A stretch of 64,000 nucleotides of DNA from Chlorops oryzae. Lineage: Eukaryota; Arthropoda; Insecta; Diptera; Chloropidae. The stretch covers positions 164,433,379 through 164,497,378 of the forward strand of contig CM035806.1 in the NCBI GenBank assembly GCA_020466095.1, written 5' to 3'. Under the pieces are notes generated by a model. It made no database searches and was not told the origin of the DNA. It saw only the letters and a program-made list of their open reading frames with translations. Numbering within the stretch: the first letter of the stretch is position 1; each line of letters opens with the position of its first letter. Both the position numbers and the translations under genes were made by a program. Positions 58,892 to 64,000 of this stretch are shown here, in pieces.

Positions 58892-59440
58892 GTTTTTTTT
58901 TATCCAGAGTAAGCGGGGTATATTAGTTTTGTGCAAATCTTGTAACAGGGAGAATTAAGCTCCGGAGATATAGAAAAATATATATAGAAATGACCAGGAT
59001 CAAAAACTGAATCGATTTAGACATGTCCGTCTGTCCGTCCGTCTGTCTGTCTGTCCGTCCGTCCGTCCGTCCGTGGTCAGATCTCCTCCGAAACGGCTGG
59101 ACCAATCAAGTCAAAATTTGGCACACAGGTATATCGGGATCCGAGTATGATCCTAAGTAAAAATGGGAGACATCCGCCCACTGCCACGCCCACAAATGAA
59201 TTTATTGTGTTTTTAGTAAAATGCTTGTAACTTGCGTAACCACTCAACATATTCCATTTTGATATTTTGGTGTGCTTGTAAATCTACGAAAAGAGACATT
59301 TAAACCTGGAAAAAAATTTGGTCACGCCGCTCTAACTCCTCGAGAACCCAACGCCCATTTTCAAAATTTAAACCCAAAAAATTAAGGAAGCTTATACATA
59401 AGCTTGTGAAGTAAAAAGGCGTAGAAACTAACAAAAATTT
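58892..59440 (-). mobile_element. mini-me-type element, family 2, reverse
   Basis: It begins AGTAAGCGGGGTATATTAG, the inverted 3' end of the neighbouring copy, followed by the TA run, the core, and a GTCC/GTCT array (about 59025-59073). It shares the body to about 59235 and then diverges. The two copies lie tail to tail with only a few bases between. Confidence 0.86.
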
Positions 59441-59610
59441 TTTCAATTTTAGCACTGAGGAAATTTTTACACAAGGCAAAATGAAAGGTGCAGGAACAAA
59501 AATGTTTTTCAGTGTATTTCCGTTCTTGCGCCACTTTCTGGCCATATTTTTAGAGATACCTCTAAGTCATTAACTTTCGAAGTAAAAGCGTAGAATTTTA
59601 TCAAATTAAA
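59430..59610 (+). repeat. direct repeat flanking the mini-me palindrome, right
   Basis: Diverged copy of 57780-57956, same orientation. It contains TTTTAGCACTGAGG, GTGTATTTCCGTTCTTGCGC and CATTAACTTTCG. Confidence 0.8.
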
Positions 59611-59643
59611 ATGCAAGCTTTATAGGTATCACCATACGATATT

Positions 59644-60033
59644 TTAAAAGATGTAATTGCGCTGTAATCTCAATGTACTAATTGTGGCCATGCCAGTGCC
59701 AGCCACCACTACATTTACTGAATTGCGTTTGTGTGCGTGACACATTACACAGCGAGTAAACAGTTGTAGGAATGTTTTCATACAAAATTCGCATAAATAG
59801 GTTTCACCAGAGGCGAATGAAATTTTGTTGTTTAGAAACTGGGTATGTCCCTGGATCGATATGTCGCAAAAACTCGACTGCCTCGCCCACAGAGGCGGGG
59901 ATGGTTCATTTTGGAGCTTTTTCAGCTCATCTTCCGAAGCTAAGGCTTTTATGCTTGAAAATTTACAGTGCAGAGCATAGAATTCATTGTAGGCAAATGA
60001 ATGGTGTAGCTGAATTATATATATTATGTGCAA
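59644..60033 (-). CDS. unidentified open frame, 129 codons
   Basis: I do not recognise this frame. It is one of the longest single frames in the window not explained by a sif exon or simple repeats. The predicted peptide has a charged segment (ASEDELKKLQNEPSPP) and two CxxC pairs spaced ten residues apart (CEFC...CVMC), loosely zinc-knuckle-like. There is no splice or poly(A) context, no known domain, and the N-terminus is hydrophobic and AT-driven. It may be a decayed transposon or retrocopy, or chance. Confidence 0.2.
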   Translation of the reverse strand: MHIIYIIQLHHSFAYNEFYALHCKFSSIKALASEDELKKLQNEPSPPLWARQSSFCDISIQGHTQFLNNKISFASGETYLCEFCMKTFLQLFTRCVMCHAHKRNSVNVVVAGTGMATISTLRLQRNYIF

Positions 60034-60415
60034 ATAACTGAACTGTTAACGAACACGATGAAAAAATCCTGAAGTATAAAAATAGTGCACTCATTATGTC
60101 GAAGTGTATCAAGGCTGGAAAAATTTACGTTCTCATCTAGCTTCATCCGCGCAGCTCCGTCTCGACTTTACGTTTTCCACTCAACTGACGAAATTGTTGG
60201 TTCTACAGCTTTACTACTCATATAAAGCATATTTTGTGCACAACGAGTGCTACGCTAACTTTTGCTTCTAGCTTGCTTCCGTGGCCGGCACTGACCATGA
60301 GCATAGAAAAACCACAGTGGGTTGAACTGGGCTCATACGACGAGAACTATTTCGAGAGAGGTTTAAGATAAAACGAAACTCTATATTGCGACGTTTTTCT
60401 CAAGCTCCCTTGTGA

Positions 60416-60490
60416 TTTCTCGAATTGCTGTGGCGGGTTTTAACCCCGAGGAACCAAACTCTGCATACGGTCGAACCACTTCTAAACGTT
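60416..60490 (-). repeat. tRNA-like module 9
   Basis: The minus strand reads TTTAGAAGTGGTTCGACC, then GGTTCCTCGGGGTTAAAACC. The boxes are weaker than in the other modules. Confidence 0.4.
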
Positions 60491-61161
60491 CTTCGTACAT
60501 TTCACATATAGAAAATATTTGAAGGATACCAAAAATGCGTCGGAAGAGTTGCAAAAACTCAAACTCAAAGTGAAAATAAATTCTAACAATCAAAGATGTC
60601 GTCATGTTTCGCCTGTGAAATATTCGATTCTATTGTCTTTGAGATGGCGTCTGACAATCTTGAATCTGGCATCGTACTTGACAATCAATCATGCAAGTTC
60701 CTGAGCGACCATTAAGTAGAAAAGCAATTTTGTTCTTCTAAAGCAAGCCATCAAAAAATGTCTCTAATGAATCTCATGGGACCTGAGACCATTTTCATAA
60801 GAGAGAACAATTCGCTAGAGAGGAGTGCGTTGTCTTCAAAAATTTAATTTTTTTTTCTCTTTTTTTTTTTTTTTTGGTTAAAAAACGTTCTTAATTATTT
60901 GATAATTTTTAGTATTATTTTTTTTTTTCAAATCATTTATTTATAACAATTGTGCTGCGAAGGAAAACCAAATTTACGAAACTTATCCATCTCTACATCT
61001 TATCATCGTTCGTGTCTCTTGCTTGCGGCAATGTTATTTGGTTTAGGGTTGTATATCCCAGCCGGAACTGTGTACAAGAGGTGCTCGTACACGTGCATAG
61101 CACAAAGAATGATGTGAACAGCACAGTGCTTATATACAAGAGCTGTCCACTTTTCCTAATA

Positions 61162-61325
61162 CAGTGTACTCTCTCTCTCTTAAGCGGACATCTACGGGAC
61201 CGAAAAATTGTGTCCGTTTAAGAGGAAACTATTTGAGAATCAGGAACACTAGAGCATTCACAAAAAGTGTCTGTTTAAGAAGGGTGTCCGCTTAATAAGA
61301 GTGTCCGCAAGGAGAGAGTATATTG
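61162..61325. mobile_element. pogo-like MITE
   Basis: The left end CAGTGTACTCTCTCTCTC and right end GGAGAGAGTATATTG are inverted, with repeated GTCCGCTTAA/GTCCGTTTAAG inside. It is related to 12110-12220. Confidence 0.7.
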
Positions 61326-61948
61326 CACATGTCCTAGAACATGCCTTGGTGTGAAAACTGGGTTCACTGTGTATAGCATTAATATATTGAAATAATAAAA
61401 AAATTAAAAAAATGCCTTTGCTCGCTTCGTTCCATACATAAGCTATACACCGGGTGTATGGCATAGTAGACAGTTTGCGAAATAATTTGAAAGCAGTTTT
61501 CATTTTTTTTTTTTCTTATGTTCATCTGTCTCCTTCTTCATACACTTTGTGCCTACACACAAAACCACCCCATTGGGGTACTGTATTAAAATGAACAAAA
61601 AAAAAAAAAAAATAGTTGAGAGCAACTCTCTTGATATATGAGCTTCAACACCTAATGGTATGCATTTAAATTTTTACAAATAATTGATAAAAGTTCAAAG
61701 TTTTCCCAACAGAGCTCAATTAACGTTTTAAGAGCACATCCACACAGCTCCCAAGAGCTTCGCTCGATATGTGTTGAAATGGACATAAACATCTACAAGA
61801 ATTTAAAAAATTTCTCACGACCGCGAATACATTGGTATGGAAAATACATATTTATATGCATACTTTTCGGTGCTGAATTCAAATTTCTTTCTGTAGCCCT
61901 TTTTAATCGCTTTATCTGATTGAACATTTACACATTTATAATTTAAGG

Positions 61949-63299
61949 CAGGGGTTCCCAAACTTTTTCGGACGCGGAGCCCTTGAAAGATATAAAATAT
62001 TTTGAGGAGCCCCAGCCTAATTTGTTACATATATGTATGACACTATTCACCGGCAATAAATAGTTCCCACACAATTGGGACCTTCGTGGCATTGATGATG
62101 AAAATGTATAACGAAATACAAAAAGGATTAAATTTTTTATTTTAAAAGTTAAATTATTTTTTAACAATGAAATAATAACAACAAAATAATGAAAAACTTA
62201 CAACATTTTTCTCTTTAGAAAAATTGAGTTAAACAAAAACTAAAAAAAAATTATTGAAAAAATAATTAAAGGGATATTCTGGTCCTAAAGCACGAAAATT
62301 AAGGGTATTTTCATGATTTTTTTTTTTTTTTTTTTTTTGTATTAAGCCAAATAAAAAACGGGTTTCTAAGTTTGCAGGCTTATTATCTTATTTATTGACA
62401 CTCTGAAAAAAATTTTGTTGTATTTTAAAAGTGGCGCCGAAATATGCCCTCTTTGAAAAAGTATCTCCGTTGCGTACACGATTTTTATACCCGACACACA
62501 CTCTGTCGAGGGTATATTGAGTTTGTGTGGTTGTGTGTAACACCCAGAACCAGTCGACATAGGCCATAGAAAATATATATAGAAATGATCAGCGTCACCA
62601 GGAGATTCGATTTAGCCATGTCCGTCTCTGTCTGTCCGTGTGTCCGTCTGTCCGTCTGTTTGTATACAGCTTTCTTATCGAAGGAGTTGAGCTATCTTGA
62701 TTTTTGGTATGCGTGCTCACGGCGACATGAGTAAGAACAAGTTCGAGAATGGACCCGATCGGACCAATTTTTAAGGGTACCTGTAATACTAGGGTCCGTC
62801 ACAAAAATCTCAAAAATTTCCCAAAATCTGATTTTTTCGAAATATTTCAATAAAACTTAGGATTAGAGCGTATTTCTAAGCCTCCGATTAGAATTTAAAA
62901 AAAATTGGAAAAGTGGGCGTGGCAAAGGGGCAGTTTTCATAAAGAAATTTAACAAAATTCGGTATATGGGGCACCTTATGACCTTTATCACTTAATCTTG
63001 ATATGTAAAAATTAAAAATTTGAACATATGTGTCTGTGTCGGGTATTCTATTGTCAGGCTCGCTTGACTATAACACCCTTACTTGTTTAAGTTCGATTTA
63101 TTTCAAAATAAAAAAAAATACATATTATTAATCGGAATGAACTAGAATAAAAATATTTTTTTTTGAAAATTGACAAAACGACGCAATTTTTATTTAAAAC
63201 ATCCAAAAACTCGCCTTTTTTTTACCATTTATTTAAATGAAAAAAAAATGAACTTCTTGTAGCCCTGCGGCTCCGCGGAGTACAGTTTGGGAACCGCTG
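61949..63299. mobile_element. hAT-type element (1351 bp) with nested mini-me
   Basis: The ends CAGGGGTTCCCAAACTTTTT and ACAGTTTGGGAACCGCTG are inverted, with GCGGAGCCC/GGCTCCGCGG just inside. ATTTAAGG is perfectly duplicated on both sides (61941-61948 and 63300-63307). No transposase remains. A mini-me element sits inside. Confidence 0.93.
62487..63088 (-). mobile_element. mini-me-type element, family 1, reverse, nested
   Basis: From ATACCCGACACACACTCTGT it runs through the reversed core (GGAGATTCGATTTAGCCATG), a GTCT/GTCC array (about 62621-62660), CCGATCGGACC and GTGGGCGTGGC, to CTATAACACCCTTACTTGTT. It lies wholly within the hAT element 61949-63299 and is therefore younger. Confidence 0.88.
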
Positions 63300-63344
63300 A
63301 TTTAAGGTATACAATTTAACAATGCCATGGATAGCTTACTACAG

Positions 63345-63499
63345 CAGTGTTGGGCAAAGCATAGAACAATTGTTGAAAATGGCGGCTCACATATGCTTAG
63401 GCACTTGCATTCAATCGTTGATGAGACAACGACGAGACAGCATTGTGAGCGCAATATGCCGCCATTTTCAACAATTGTTCTATGCCTTACCGACCACTG
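63345..63499. mobile_element. short palindromic hAT-like MITE
   Basis: The left arm CAGTGTTGGGCAAAGCATAG then AACAATTGTTGAAAATGGCGG is mirrored by the right arm CGCCATTTTCAACAATTG, ending CGACCACTG. The arms are about 42 bp. The target duplication is uncertain. Confidence 0.65.
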
Positions 63500-63507
63500 G
63501 CTAACAT

Positions 63508-64000
63508 CTATCGGCGGGGGGTATGATGAGCCAGTAGTGACGAATTCTGAGAATACTCCTTCAGGCAATATACAAAAAGTACCTACGATCGAGCAAAAGA
63601 GGTCATCTGCCTGATTGAAAAGAATTCCCTCGAAAATTATGAGTCTTTTTTCTGGCAGTCCGGCTTCGGCGAATTTACCCGAATTTATCCTGGCTCCGCT
63701 CAACAGGGGCGCCGCGGAATTAAAACTTGTTTAGAATTTTTTTTAAAAGCATAATGAACTACTGAAAAATGTTTCGCCGCTAAACGGAATTTATATCTTG
63801 CGGAGCCTATCAAATTTCTTCCGTACTTTCCGTGCTTTCCATGACGGAAAGTGTTCTATCATTGAAATAATTTCTAAACGAATAACTTCGTTCGAGCTTT
63901 GTTATTTGAAACTATTGAGCAAAAGGCTGGCAGAAATGATGCTCAAAGCTTTTGATTGTTGCTTCATTAGCCTGCAGCTTTCTCTCACTTCTCTCTCTCG
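63508..64000. other. sif: intronic tail of window
   Basis: No exon, repeat boundary or other structure was recognised. The window ends in a CT-rich stretch. Confidence 0.4.

Larger units (their letters stand above)
40663..64000 (+). other. sif: sif intron 12 (at least 23.3 kb, partial)
   Basis: It begins with GTAAGT and has no 3' end in the window. It holds a candidate alternative first exon, simple repeats, two octamer minisatellites, palindromic mini-me pairs and several hAT-type elements. Stretches without recognised structure: about 40663-41280, 43240-45290, 46960-48030, 48545-49985, 52130-53015, 55060-55980, 57020-57780, 60040-60420 and 60490-61160. Confidence 0.75.

Noticed and set aside
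63302..63703. 133-codon minus-strand frame
   Set aside because: About 150 bases of it are the palindromic MITE at 63345-63499; the rest shows no recognisable domain.
40663..64000. First PH-domain exon of SIF
   Set aside because: No frame encoding the expected acidic stretch or PH segment was found, so it is taken to lie downstream.

Overview
The window is eukaryotic nuclear DNA from a brachyceran fly. It is AT-rich and intron-rich, and it is crowded with microsatellites, miniature inverted-repeat transposons and mini-me-type elements. The reconstructed protein reads as dipteran Still life (SIF). The long introns and repeat load suggest a non-Drosophila acalyptrate such as a tephritid, but species assignment from sequence alone is only a guess.

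The one host gene I can support is the 5' part of still life (sif), on the + strand. It encodes a Rac guanine-nucleotide exchange factor of the Tiam family. Twelve coding exons lie between 10955 and 40662, and every GT-AG junction joins in phase. They encode about the first 853 residues: a myristoylation-type N-terminus, an EVH1/WH1-like domain, then a long low-complexity linker rich in Gly, His, Ser and Arg-Asp/Glu. The catalytic PH, PDZ and DH-PH parts are not present and should lie beyond base 64000, because intron 12 runs from 40663 past the window end. A candidate upstream exon (10701-10781) and a candidate alternative first exon (42951-43151) could give the gene additional start sites.

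Layout: 1-10700 is upstream non-coding DNA with MITEs, tRNA-like repeats, a large CT microsatellite and a decayed LINE fragment with an RNase H domain. 10701-14107 holds the first coding exons (myristoylation motif and EVH1). 14108-23984 is a repeat-filled 9.9 kb intron. 23985-31743 holds exons 4-8. 31744-37901 is a 6.2 kb intron with nested transposons. 37902-40662 holds exons 9-12. 40663-64000 is intron containing octamer minisatellites, two palindromic mini-me pairs and several hAT-type elements.

Many repeats can be delimited from their own termini and target-site duplications: hAT-type with 8 bp, pogo/Tc1-type with TA, PIF/Harbinger-like with TWA, a group with 3-bp AAT/ATT duplications, and a group with CCC-starting termini and 2-bp duplications. 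The last group carries dense internal palindromes and sometimes tRNA-like modules. It is the best candidate here for a poorly described element type. No minus-strand host gene, true tRNA or rRNA gene, or CRISPR array was found.
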